Assembly (NCBI RefSeq): GCF_001306175.1
Contig: NZ_LGKN01000004.1
Location: forward strand, 124,001 to 188,000
Source: Ardenticatena maritima
GTDB lineage: Bacteria; Chloroflexota; Anaerolineae; Ardenticatenales; Ardenticatenaceae
DNA: 64,000 nucleotides
Direction of reading: 5' to 3'
In this document: piece after piece, positions 1 to 7,474 of the stretch
How the letters are laid out: each line of letters begins with the position of its first letter
How positions within the stretch are numbered: the first letter of the stretch is position 1
Notes under the pieces: generated by a model
Database searches by the model: none
What the model saw: only the letters and a program-made list of their open reading frames with translations
What the model was told of the DNA's origin: nothing
Translations under genes and position numbers: made by a program

Positions 1-126
1 ATTGAAGAGGTAGCGAACCTCTCCTAAATTCACAAATCCGTCAATTTCACCAAGCAATTGGCCAAGGATCGTACTGCCAGAACGTCCACTACCTGCAATA
101 TAAAGCACCTTAATTGTCTTCTGCAT
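1..126 (-). CDS. Sulfotransferase, N-terminal fragment (runs off the left edge)
   Basis: The first 42 residues are visible, beginning MQKTIKVLYIAGSGRSGST. The stretch IAGSGRSGST is the 5'-phosphosulfate-binding loop of PAPS-dependent sulfotransferases, and GEIDGFVNLGEVRYLF fits the segment that normally follows. The family moves sulfate from PAPS to sugar or lipid hydroxyls. The ATG at 124-126 overlaps the end of the upstream polymerase gene by 17 bases, so it is the distal gene of the exopolysaccharide operon on this strand. The protein is cut by the window edge, so the 3'-phosphate-binding motif cannot be checked. A very similar P-loop occurs in the sulfotransferase at 21329. Confidence 0.8.
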   Translation of the reverse strand, partial: MQKTIKVLYIAGSGRSGSTILGQLLGEIDGFVNLGEVRYLFN

Positions 127-1504
127 TCAAATCCATCCTTTGCATCAAAGTGGCTATTGTGACTAAAACAAAAGTGGGAGCAATAACTATAGAATAGTGC
201 AATGTATTGTCAGTCAGTGCAGAAATAAGCACCATAGCGACTGACAATGTACTAGCCATACCCCATTTTTGAACTACCTTCAATTCAGCCCTTTCCCATA
301 ATTTCCACTGCCGAATAAACAAAGCAATCCACGCACAACAAACCAACAACAAACCGAACAATCCTGCATCATGGAAAACCTGTAGATACTCATTATGCGG
401 GTGGTACTCAGAAACATTCTTATCAACAAAAAGTTGTGCCGTAACAACCCGGGCCGTTCCTATGCCGCGCCCGATCATTGGCTCTTGTAGAGCTGATGAA
501 AAAACTGTTGGCCAAATAACATTTCTACCTGCTGTGTTTACCCCTCTCAATCCCATAGAAGGATCCCAAGCATCCGTAAAAAAGAACCGTTGCTGGAGTA
601 AGGGAAAATTCATTACAGCATAAAAGAAGAATGCCATTGTAACAGATGCAGCAAACAAGACCTTCCACTTCTGCCGTAGGTTTACCCTACTCAAACCCAA
701 TTGCAACAAACCTAAGAAGATGACCATTCGTCCCAAAGTGAAAAAAATAGTTCCCAGAGAGATCAAACTAAAGATTCGACCTCGTATTCTCTCAGAGTCA
801 TACCGCCAATTCCCCAGAGCAAGAGAAAGGACAATAAGCAAATATAAAGGTGTTCCTCGTGCAGACCCAATTAATTCACCACGTGGGCCTCGCGATGTCA
901 TTTCTGCGAACCCGGTACTCAACGCTACACCATACAGAACGACAGGAATCAACGCACTAAAGAGAAAAGCCTTCTCAACACGCTCGACATTGTGTAAAAA
1001 TACTCGCCGGTTTCTTCCCAAAGCGACAGGCACAAACAGTCCAAATACAATCGGCATACTATACCACAGGATATCTTTCAGTCCCGCAAAACCTGTAGGA
1101 GTTATTATCCATCGAATGATCATCCAAAGTGAAAAGAATATGAAAGGCCATAAATATCCAAACACTTGGACTTCTTTGATGTGCATAAGTAAGAAAAAAA
1201 CAATAAGAACGGTAATGCCCAGCCACAGAAAACCCGAGAGTGTGAGCGTCGTATTTCCAAAAGGAAGATTCACTTCCCGGAAGGCGGAAGCAGAAGATGA
1301 AACAACAAAGACAAGATAAAAAAGCCAAATCGGTCGCCAAAGGACCAAAAAGAATGCTATTGTCACAAGTAAGGCAAAAAACACAAATAGCCCAACTTCA
1401 TTTAACATACCGATCAATGCACCAACAGCCACGCTGATGGTTATAACAAATACAAGCGCCATTTGAATTTTTGACACATTGCGATAAGCAACACTAAATG
1501 ACAT
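110..1504 (-). CDS. O-antigen ligase/polymerase family membrane protein (Wzy-like)
   Basis: This 464-residue protein is hydrophobic throughout, with about ten or more predicted membrane segments, beginning with a pair near residues 15-55. A large extracytoplasmic loop around residues 300-375 ends in GRGIGTA and YHPHNEYLQVFHDAG, the Wzy_C signature of O-antigen ligases and polymerases. Such proteins join lipid-linked repeat units outside the membrane. It lies 51 bases downstream of a flippase and overlaps a sulfotransferase start, consistent with one export operon. Base composition is much lower in GC than elsewhere: 22 of the 60 bases from 181 are G or C, so recent acquisition is possible. 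Whether it is polymerase or ligase cannot be decided from sequence. Confidence 0.8.
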   Translation of the reverse strand: MSFSVAYRNVSKIQMALVFVITISVAVGALIGMLNEVGLFVFFALLVTIAFFLVLWRPIWLFYLVFVVSSSASAFREVNLPFGNTTLTLSGFLWLGITVLIVFFLLMHIKEVQVFGYLWPFIFFSLWMIIRWIITPTGFAGLKDILWYSMPIVFGLFVPVALGRNRRVFLHNVERVEKAFLFSALIPVVLYGVALSTGFAEMTSRGPRGELIGSARGTPLYLLIVLSLALGNWRYDSERIRGRIFSLISLGTIFFTLGRMVIFLGLLQLGLSRVNLRQKWKVLFAASVTMAFFFYAVMNFPLLQQRFFFTDAWDPSMGLRGVNTAGRNVIWPTVFSSALQEPMIGRGIGTARVVTAQLFVDKNVSEYHPHNEYLQVFHDAGLFGLLLVCCAWIALFIRQWKLWERAELKVVQKWGMASTLSVAMVLISALTDNTLHYSIVIAPTFVLVTIATLMQRMDLNAEDN

Positions 1505-1555
1505 CAGCCACCTCTTTAATGAAAGGTGTAAATAAATCCTTTCTGCATAACAAAT

Positions 1556-2899
1556 CTAAAAGTGAAACGCTAAACTATTAATTCCCAAGCGACGTAGAAC
1601 ACGCCACCAAAGCAAACCGTTCCAGGCAGCCATGCTTACTGCCGTCGCAACGGCGGCACCCAAAATCCCCCATAGCGGTACCAGTACAAAATTAAGCAGC
1701 AGGTTCAGAACAGCAGCAAGGCCTATCCAAAGCACCGTTTCTCGCTCATGACCCGTCATATTGAGCAAAAACGCCACCGATCCCGCCGCTGAGTTGACCA
1801 TCTGCCCGCCTAACAAAACCAATAATGGGAAATATGATGCGTCAAACTCAGCCCCAAAAACAAACCGAAAAAACGGCCGCCCCACCAATACAAACATGGC
1901 TGTCAACAATATATTGAATACCAGCACGACTCTGGCACTCTGAGTAACCAGACGCTGCAGCCGTTCCTTTTCGCCACGCGCCCAGAGTTCGGCAAACCGA
2001 GGAGCCACCACCATATTAATAGCCTGCAGCCCAAAAGACGTGAGCGCCGCGACTTGTGTAGCAACCCTATACCGTCCTACAGATCCAGGCGTTTCAAATA
2101 TCCCAAGAACAACCGTGCTTGCCTGATTATTCACTACATTGAAACCACTCATAAGGGCAAAGATTACACTGCTGAAAAGCCAGCCATGTGTATCAACCGA
2201 AGGAGAAACGTGCTTGACTTCTTGAGGAGTATAGCGCCACAACAACCAAGCCGCTCCCACCAAAGCCAACAAAGCAGCCATGGCCTGCAAAGCCATGGCT
2301 ATCGGCGCAGATATACGTTGACCAACGACCAACACGTTCACAGCAATCAAGACAAGAAACATACCAGGACGTAGCACAAACTCCGGTAGCTGACCAGCAA
2401 CAATCCGCTTCAGCCCACGTAAAGCAGCGCCGCGCAGATTACCAAGCGCCATCAATGGCACCAGCGCCAACGCCCAAGCCATGGTTTGCCCCGCAGGCGT
2501 ATCGAGGCCTCCCTGCCAGAGAACAAGCAACGGGCCGGCAATGAGAATCACCGCCAGGGAAAGCCCTGTTACAACGCGCCCTGCCCATTGCCAGACCCCC
2601 TTCACAACCTCCGGACGGCCACTTGCTAAGCCCTTGGCTGTCTCCCGGATGACCAAGTTCGGTAACCCAGCCGTGACCGGCATAGCAAGCAACATAACCA
2701 ATGCGTAAGCATATGCATAGATACCATACCCTTCCGCACCGAGCACTCTGGCGAGAAAAACTGTAGAAATAAAAGTCAAGCCAGCATAGGATGCTTTGAG
2801 GACAAAACTCCATACAGTTTCTTGCGCCAAAGGCGAACGCAACAAACGCACAACAACAATGCGTTGCCGTGAAAACGCCGCTTGCATCTTGTGATTCAT
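1556..2899 (-). CDS. Polysaccharide flippase (Wzx/MATE-type)
   Basis: About 447 residues with roughly twelve to fourteen membrane segments. The start region FVLKASYAGLTFISTVFLAR followed by VLGAEGYGIYAYAYALV is the typical opening of Wzx-type repeat-unit flippases, and LVIRETAKGLASGR follows as in that family. The protein would flip undecaprenyl-linked oligosaccharides across the membrane. It sits 38 bases downstream of the tyrosine autokinase gene and upstream of the polymerase gene, as expected for a Wzx/Wzy/Wzc system. No clear ribosome binding site separates the possible starts (TTG at 2908, ATG at 2899, ATG at 2887); ATG 2899 is used here. Confidence 0.85.
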   Translation of the reverse strand: MNHKMQAAFSRQRIVVVRLLRSPLAQETVWSFVLKASYAGLTFISTVFLARVLGAEGYGIYAYAYALVMLLAMPVTAGLPNLVIRETAKGLASGRPEVVKGVWQWAGRVVTGLSLAVILIAGPLLVLWQGGLDTPAGQTMAWALALVPLMALGNLRGAALRGLKRIVAGQLPEFVLRPGMFLVLIAVNVLVVGQRISAPIAMALQAMAALLALVGAAWLLWRYTPQEVKHVSPSVDTHGWLFSSVIFALMSGFNVVNNQASTVVLGIFETPGSVGRYRVATQVAALTSFGLQAINMVVAPRFAELWARGEKERLQRLVTQSARVVLVFNILLTAMFVLVGRPFFRFVFGAEFDASYFPLLVLLGGQMVNSAAGSVAFLLNMTGHERETVLWIGLAAVLNLLLNFVLVPLWGILGAAVATAVSMAAWNGLLWWRVLRRLGINSLAFHF

Positions 2900-2937
2900 A
2901 CCATTCAACGATTTGTGCTCGTGTTCAACGCTGACAA

Positions 2938-4659
2938 CTACGATTTTACATTCACAAACGATAGCAAGCGTGCCATTACACCTTTCCGCGAAGCATCCGC
3001 CCGGCGCCGCTTTCGTTCGGGGCGTGTTCCATCACCACCTGATCCATCATCATGGTGATAGTATTGACTGTAGGCATAGTAATAGTAGCCGCCATCACGG
3101 GCTGTCAAGTCATTCACGACGACACCCAGAATACGTGCCTCAGCATAACGCAACTGCTCAATCGCACGTTGCAACGCCTGTCGGTGGGTCACATTCATAC
3201 GTGTGACCAATAAAACACCATCGCTCATTCGAGCAAGCAAAGCCGGATCAGCAACAACAAGCACGGGGGGCGTATCAAGAATCACGATATCAGCAAACGT
3301 CATCAACTCATCCAGCAACTCCTGCATTCGGCGCGACCCGACCACTTCAGCAGGATTGGGGGGAAGTGGGCCTGACGGCAAGACCCAGAGTGTTTGGCCG
3401 CCGCCCGCATCAACACGCTGCAAGAAGCGGTCTACGGCAATCTCGGGATGCATCAATGCAGATGTCAATCCCTGGGCGTTCGATAATTGAAACAGGCGAT
3501 GCACCAAGGGCTTACGCAGATCGGCATCCACCAGCACCACTTTGCGCCCGGCTTGCGCCATCACCAACGCCAGGTTAGCCGCCGTCGTGGTCTTTCCTTC
3601 GCCTGGCTCGCTACTCGTCACCACCAATGAATGCAACGGGGACTGGACCTCGGCAAACTGCAAGTTTGTGCGCACGACACGATACGCTTCACTTACCGGG
3701 GCACGCGGCTGCTCACGCGCGACCAACACGCCATCGCCATTTGTGCCTTCGATATGAGCAATCGCGCCAATCATCGGCAATCCGGTTAGGCGCTCGATCA
3801 CTTCAGGAGACCGCACCCGATCATCCAACACCTCGATAAGCACTACCACAGCCCCAACAGCCACCAGCGCCAACACCCCGCCCAAGAGCGTGTTCAACAA
3901 GACACGTGGGCGTACAGGGCGCTCCGGCGGTGTTGCGGGGTCTATCACTACAATAGAATCAACCGCCTGGGCTTCCGCCAGGCGAACTTCCTCATAACTG
4001 CGCAACAAAGTGGTATAGGCGGCTTGCTGCTGCGTCAACAACGTTTGCAATTGCTGCTGGCGTGTCTGTTCAGCTTCCGTCTCGGGCGTTCCCAGCGCAT
4101 CCAATTGCTGTTGCAGCTGTTCAATTTCAGCCTGGACACGCTCCATCTGCGCTTGCAAGTTGGCCTTGGATTCGGCAAAACGTTCCGTCTGAACACGGCG
4201 CATATAGGCGCTGAAAACACGCACGACTTCATTCGCAATCGTCGCCGCCAATTCTGGATCAGGATGTTCAACAGCGACAACCAACAATTGCGTATCCTGC
4301 CCAGGTGAAACCGAAATCTTTGCCTCTTCCAGTGCTTCTTCACCCACAGTCTCCGCCACCAGATCCAGGACGGCGTCGCTCTTCATAATTTCGGCATACG
4401 TCTTCACAAGCCGTTCACCAATGACGATATCTCGATAAATGTCGTTCAAGTCACTGGAAGAGGATTGGGAGACCAAAATGCGGGCTTCGGCGCGATAAAT
4501 CGGCTGTTGAAACTGGCTTGCGATGTAGGCGGCCACCGCACCAAGCAGAAGCGCCAGGACGAACGCCCACCACCACCGTCGAATAAGAAGCCAATACTGC
4601 CGCAAATCAATGGTGTCCTCATCGGTGAGCATATCCGGGGGCACAAGGGGTGTGTTCAT
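2938..4659 (-). CDS. Polysaccharide co-polymerase / bacterial tyrosine autokinase (Wzc-type)
   Basis: About 573 residues. The N-terminus (IDLRQYWLLIRRWWW) with a membrane segment and a second one near residue 260 bracket a Wzz chain-length domain with a Gln/Glu-rich coiled coil around residues 160-225. The cytoplasmic BY-kinase domain has Walker A SSEPGEGKTTTA, Walker A' VVLVDADLR and Walker B VILDTPPV. A C-terminal tyrosine cluster GGYYYYAYSQYY is the autophosphorylation tail. It is the first gene after the promoter at 4833-4862 and probably controls chain length and polymerisation. ATG 4659 is preferred to an in-frame TTG at 4668, since AGAGGAG is too close to the TTG. Unlike the relative at 34679, its kinase motifs are intact. 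Confidence 0.9.
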   Translation of the reverse strand: MNTPLVPPDMLTDEDTIDLRQYWLLIRRWWWAFVLALLLGAVAAYIASQFQQPIYRAEARILVSQSSSSDLNDIYRDIVIGERLVKTYAEIMKSDAVLDLVAETVGEEALEEAKISVSPGQDTQLLVVAVEHPDPELAATIANEVVRVFSAYMRRVQTERFAESKANLQAQMERVQAEIEQLQQQLDALGTPETEAEQTRQQQLQTLLTQQQAAYTTLLRSYEEVRLAEAQAVDSIVVIDPATPPERPVRPRVLLNTLLGGVLALVAVGAVVVLIEVLDDRVRSPEVIERLTGLPMIGAIAHIEGTNGDGVLVAREQPRAPVSEAYRVVRTNLQFAEVQSPLHSLVVTSSEPGEGKTTTAANLALVMAQAGRKVVLVDADLRKPLVHRLFQLSNAQGLTSALMHPEIAVDRFLQRVDAGGGQTLWVLPSGPLPPNPAEVVGSRRMQELLDELMTFADIVILDTPPVLVVADPALLARMSDGVLLVTRMNVTHRQALQRAIEQLRYAEARILGVVVNDLTARDGGYYYYAYSQYYHHDDGSGGDGTRPERKRRRADASRKGVMARLLSFVNVKS

Positions 4660-4832
4660 AAGAAGCAACGTCTCCTCTCAACCTTGGTTTGCTACTGACG
4701 GCATGATCAGCCCCAATAGTTTACGTTGTCTGCGTCTGCACAAGAGGCGTCATCGCTTGGACAACGAGGAATACATCAAGGGCTTTCGTCCTTTTTACAA
4801 GCGACCTTTGTCCACTGCATTTGGCGGAGAGG

Positions 4833-4862
4833 AGTGTACAATAGCCCTACTTGTTTTGTCAA
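4833..4862 (-). promoter_or_regulatory. Sigma-70-like promoter for the exopolysaccharide operon
   Basis: On the minus strand TTGACA (4862-4857) is followed after 18 bases by TACACT (4838-4833). It starts only 20 bases past the cydB stop codon and would give a leader of roughly 165 bases before the wzc-like ATG at 4659. The remainder of the 4660-4881 gap shows no gene. Confidence 0.6.
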
Positions 4863-4881
4863 ATGCCATTCCACAACCGAT

Positions 4882-5913
4882 CTACTGCGGCGCTCGCTGC
4901 CTGACGGCTAACGTATGCTGCTTGAAGACCCAATACAGATACCCAAATGACGGAATCAGCACCACTGAGCCAAGAATCAACGCAATCAATAAAGGTCGCA
5001 AGACGGTATCCGGAGCGGCGCTGTTGGCAATCGTCATGTCCGGCACGAGCAACGCCGGATATTGCGCCAACCCCCACCCCGTCATGATAGCCACCGCCTG
5101 CGTGGCGGCGCTGATGCGCGCCAATGTGTAGCGCCGCCGCCAAAGCGCCAGAAGCGCCAACAGAGCGGCCACGCCCGTCACCAGGTGAAAGGGCTGCGCC
5201 AGCGGGCTATGCACCAAACGGTCGTACACCGTCAATGTCTCGTGCTGCGCCCACCACAACGTCACCCACGCGCCAACACCTAATGCCACCCCAAGCCCAA
5301 GCGCCAATTTGCGCAACCACTCACGGATGCCCACATCCTCCGTTTCCAGCAGAAGGTAAACCGATGCCAGATAGGCAAACAAAGTTGCGGCAAAGCCCCC
5401 CACCAAAAACGGGAAGAGCGCCCACCAGCCTTCCACAAAGCCAACCTGCACCAGGCCGGTCTGCGGCTCGACACGAATACGCCCGGAAGCCACAGCGCCC
5501 ACGACGACGCCAAAGGTCACTGGTGTGAGCAGACTCGACCACATGAAGACACGCTGCCACCAATAACGCGCGCGCGATGTTTCTTCATCGTACTGGGCGA
5601 AAACAAACGCCGCCCCGCGCAAGACAATACCAATCAACATCAACGTCAAAGGAATATGCAAGGCGGTGGTGACGGCTGCAAAGACCTTGGGAAACGCCAC
5701 GAAAAGCAGCACGATCGCCACGATTAACCACACGTGGTTGGCTTCCCAAATGGGGGCGAGGGCGTGAAACACCAACTCGCGGATTGCTTCACGCCGGGGT
5801 CCACGCGCCAACAACGCCACAATCCCACCCCCAAAATCTGCGCCGCCGGTCAAGACATAAATCACCAAGGCGCCAAACATGAACAAAGCGACCCAAAAGG
5901 CCAGTGTCCCCAT
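4882..5913 (-). CDS. cydB: Cytochrome bd quinol oxidase subunit II
   Basis: A 343-residue membrane protein beginning MGTLAFWVALFMFGALVIYV, followed by LTGGADFGGGI, the hallmark N-terminus of CydB. WEANHVWLIVAIVLLFVAFP is also a conserved CydB segment. With CydA it forms the quinol oxidase that reduces oxygen to water with high affinity and without pumping protons. The start is set by AAGGAG seven bases upstream of ATG 5913; a longer reading frame extends upstream but would overlap cydA. The gene starts 10 bases after the cydA stop. No CydX-like small gene is visible after its stop. Confidence 0.95.
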   Translation of the reverse strand: MGTLAFWVALFMFGALVIYVLTGGADFGGGIVALLARGPRREAIRELVFHALAPIWEANHVWLIVAIVLLFVAFPKVFAAVTTALHIPLTLMLIGIVLRGAAFVFAQYDEETSRARYWWQRVFMWSSLLTPVTFGVVVGAVASGRIRVEPQTGLVQVGFVEGWWALFPFLVGGFAATLFAYLASVYLLLETEDVGIREWLRKLALGLGVALGVGAWVTLWWAQHETLTVYDRLVHSPLAQPFHLVTGVAALLALLALWRRRYTLARISAATQAVAIMTGWGLAQYPALLVPDMTIANSAAPDTVLRPLLIALILGSVVLIPSFGYLYWVFKQHTLAVRQRAPQ

Positions 5914-5923
5914 ACCAAACTCC

Positions 5924-7237
5924 TTACGCTTCTTCTGGCTCGATGACCGGACTGGCGAAGACAAATTTCGCCATGAGGTAGACAACGCTGATGCCCAATA
6001 CAATGTAGAGGAGGGTGAAGGTCAGGAAGGGAATCACCAGGTTGGGCATGGATGTGACCGCGTCAGCGGTGCGCATATACCCATACACAATCCAGGGTTG
6101 CCGCCCCACTTCCGTCACCGTCCAGCCAAACTCGATGGCGAGAAAGCCCATCGGCGCACTCAGCACCAGCAATTTGAGATACCACGGCTGGTCGGGCAGA
6201 CGATTGCGCCGCCACGCCAGCCACGCCCCTAACAGTCCAATCAACATCATGGCGATGCCCAGCCCCACCATGGCCTGAAACGCCAGGTGTGTGATAAGCA
6301 CAGGTGGACGATCTTCCCGCGGCACCTCTTTCAAGCCCATCACTTCCGCGTGGGGGTCGTTATACGCCAGAATGCTGAGCGCATACGGTATTTCCAGCGC
6401 AAAACGCGTCACTTCGGCCTCTTCATCCGGGATGCCCCCGATGCGCAACGGTGCGCCCCGTTCCGTCTCCCATTGGGCTTCCATCGCCGCCAGTTTGATG
6501 GGCTGGTGCCGCGCGACATGCTTGGCGCTGATATCACCACTGAGCGGCTGGATGAGCGCGGCAAGCGTGCCCACCGTCAGCGCGATGGCAATCGCCTTGC
6601 GGTGAAAGTCATTGCGCGGTTGGCGCAACAACAAAAAAGCGTGTACACCCGCCACACCAAACCCCACCGCCTGAAACGCCGCAATGGTCATATGCAGGGT
6701 TTGCGAAAACGCCGCCGGGTTGAACATAGCCGCCCACGGGTCAATGTTGACCACTTCGCCATTGACAATCTCAAAACCGGCAGGCGTGTTCATCCAGGCA
6801 TTCGCCGTGACCACGAAAATACCCGAAACGGTTCCGCTCAACCAGACCAGCACCCCCGCCAACCAATGCGCTTTTTCAGGCACGCGATTCCAGCCATAGA
6901 GGTAGATGCCCAGAAAAATGGCTTCGGTGAAGAAGGCGAACCCTTCCAACGAAAAGGGCATGCCAATAATCGGGCCGGCATAGGCCATGAAAGTGGGCCA
7001 CAACAGCCCCAATTCAAACGAGAGCACTGTTCCCGAAACGGCGCCAACGGCAAACATGATAGCCGTGCCGCGCGCCCAGCGTTTCACCAAGGTCAAATAC
7101 ACTTCGCGGCGTGTACGTAACCACAAGGCTTCGGCGATGACCATGAGCAGGGGCATACCAATGCCGATGACAGCAAAGATGATGTGAAACGCCAACGACA
7201 TCGCCATTTGCGAACGGGCTGCGAACAAATCACTCAT
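5924..7237 (-). CDS. cydA: Cytochrome bd quinol oxidase subunit I (short Q-loop type)
   Basis: A 437-residue multi-span protein. Candidate haem ligands are His18 in SLAFHIIFA (high-spin haem), the His in QTLHMTIAAFQ near residue 183, and the Met in YGYMRTADAVT near residue 387. GWTVTEVGRQPW is the conserved CydA motif. At 437 residues the quinol loop is short, as in the short-Q-loop (cyanide-insensitive-like) branch rather than the E. coli long form. ATG 7237 is favoured because GGTGAGG lies five bases before it; an in-frame GTG lies six bases upstream. A minus-strand TATACT at 7277-7272 is a possible -10 element, without a convincing -35. Confidence 0.95.
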   Translation of the reverse strand: MSDLFAARSQMAMSLAFHIIFAVIGIGMPLLMVIAEALWLRTRREVYLTLVKRWARGTAIMFAVGAVSGTVLSFELGLLWPTFMAYAGPIIGMPFSLEGFAFFTEAIFLGIYLYGWNRVPEKAHWLAGVLVWLSGTVSGIFVVTANAWMNTPAGFEIVNGEVVNIDPWAAMFNPAAFSQTLHMTIAAFQAVGFGVAGVHAFLLLRQPRNDFHRKAIAIALTVGTLAALIQPLSGDISAKHVARHQPIKLAAMEAQWETERGAPLRIGGIPDEEAEVTRFALEIPYALSILAYNDPHAEVMGLKEVPREDRPPVLITHLAFQAMVGLGIAMMLIGLLGAWLAWRRNRLPDQPWYLKLLVLSAPMGFLAIEFGWTVTEVGRQPWIVYGYMRTADAVTSMPNLVIPFLTFTLLYIVLGISVVYLMAKFVFASPVIEPEEA

Positions 7238-7349
7238 AGACACCTCACCAGGATTGTTTGGAACGCCGCAGAGTATAGCCGGAACCAGCCGGGCAATGCG
7301 CGCCGAATGTCATGGGCGCGAGGGTGTCATTTGTCACAGAACAGAAAGA

Positions 7350-7373
7350 TGTGAACATCAATGAATGTTTACA
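7350..7373. promoter_or_regulatory. Near-perfect inverted repeat, candidate operator
   Basis: TGTGAACAT, six bases, then ATGTTTACA: nine-base arms with one mismatch. The site is in the divergent gap between cydA and the secreted nuclease, nine bases upstream of the nuclease promoter's -35 element. The arm spacing does not match the usual CRP or FNR sites, so the binding protein is unknown. Confidence 0.5.
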
Positions 7374-7382
7374 CGCCCTTGA

Positions 7383-7411
7383 TTGACCGCTTACCTGAAC
7401 CATTGTAGAGT
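7383..7411 (+). promoter_or_regulatory. Candidate promoter of the secreted nuclease gene
   Basis: TTGACC (7383-7388) and TAGAGT (7406-7411) are separated by 17 bases. This would start transcription near 7418, about 57 bases ahead of the ATG at 7475, and places the centre of the inverted repeat at 7350-7373 about 57 bases upstream of the start point. Confidence 0.5.
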
Positions 7412-7474
7412 ACACTCGCCCGACCACTTCCCGCAACAATTCAGTGTTTTTTGAACGAACAAGGAGGTTTTGGT

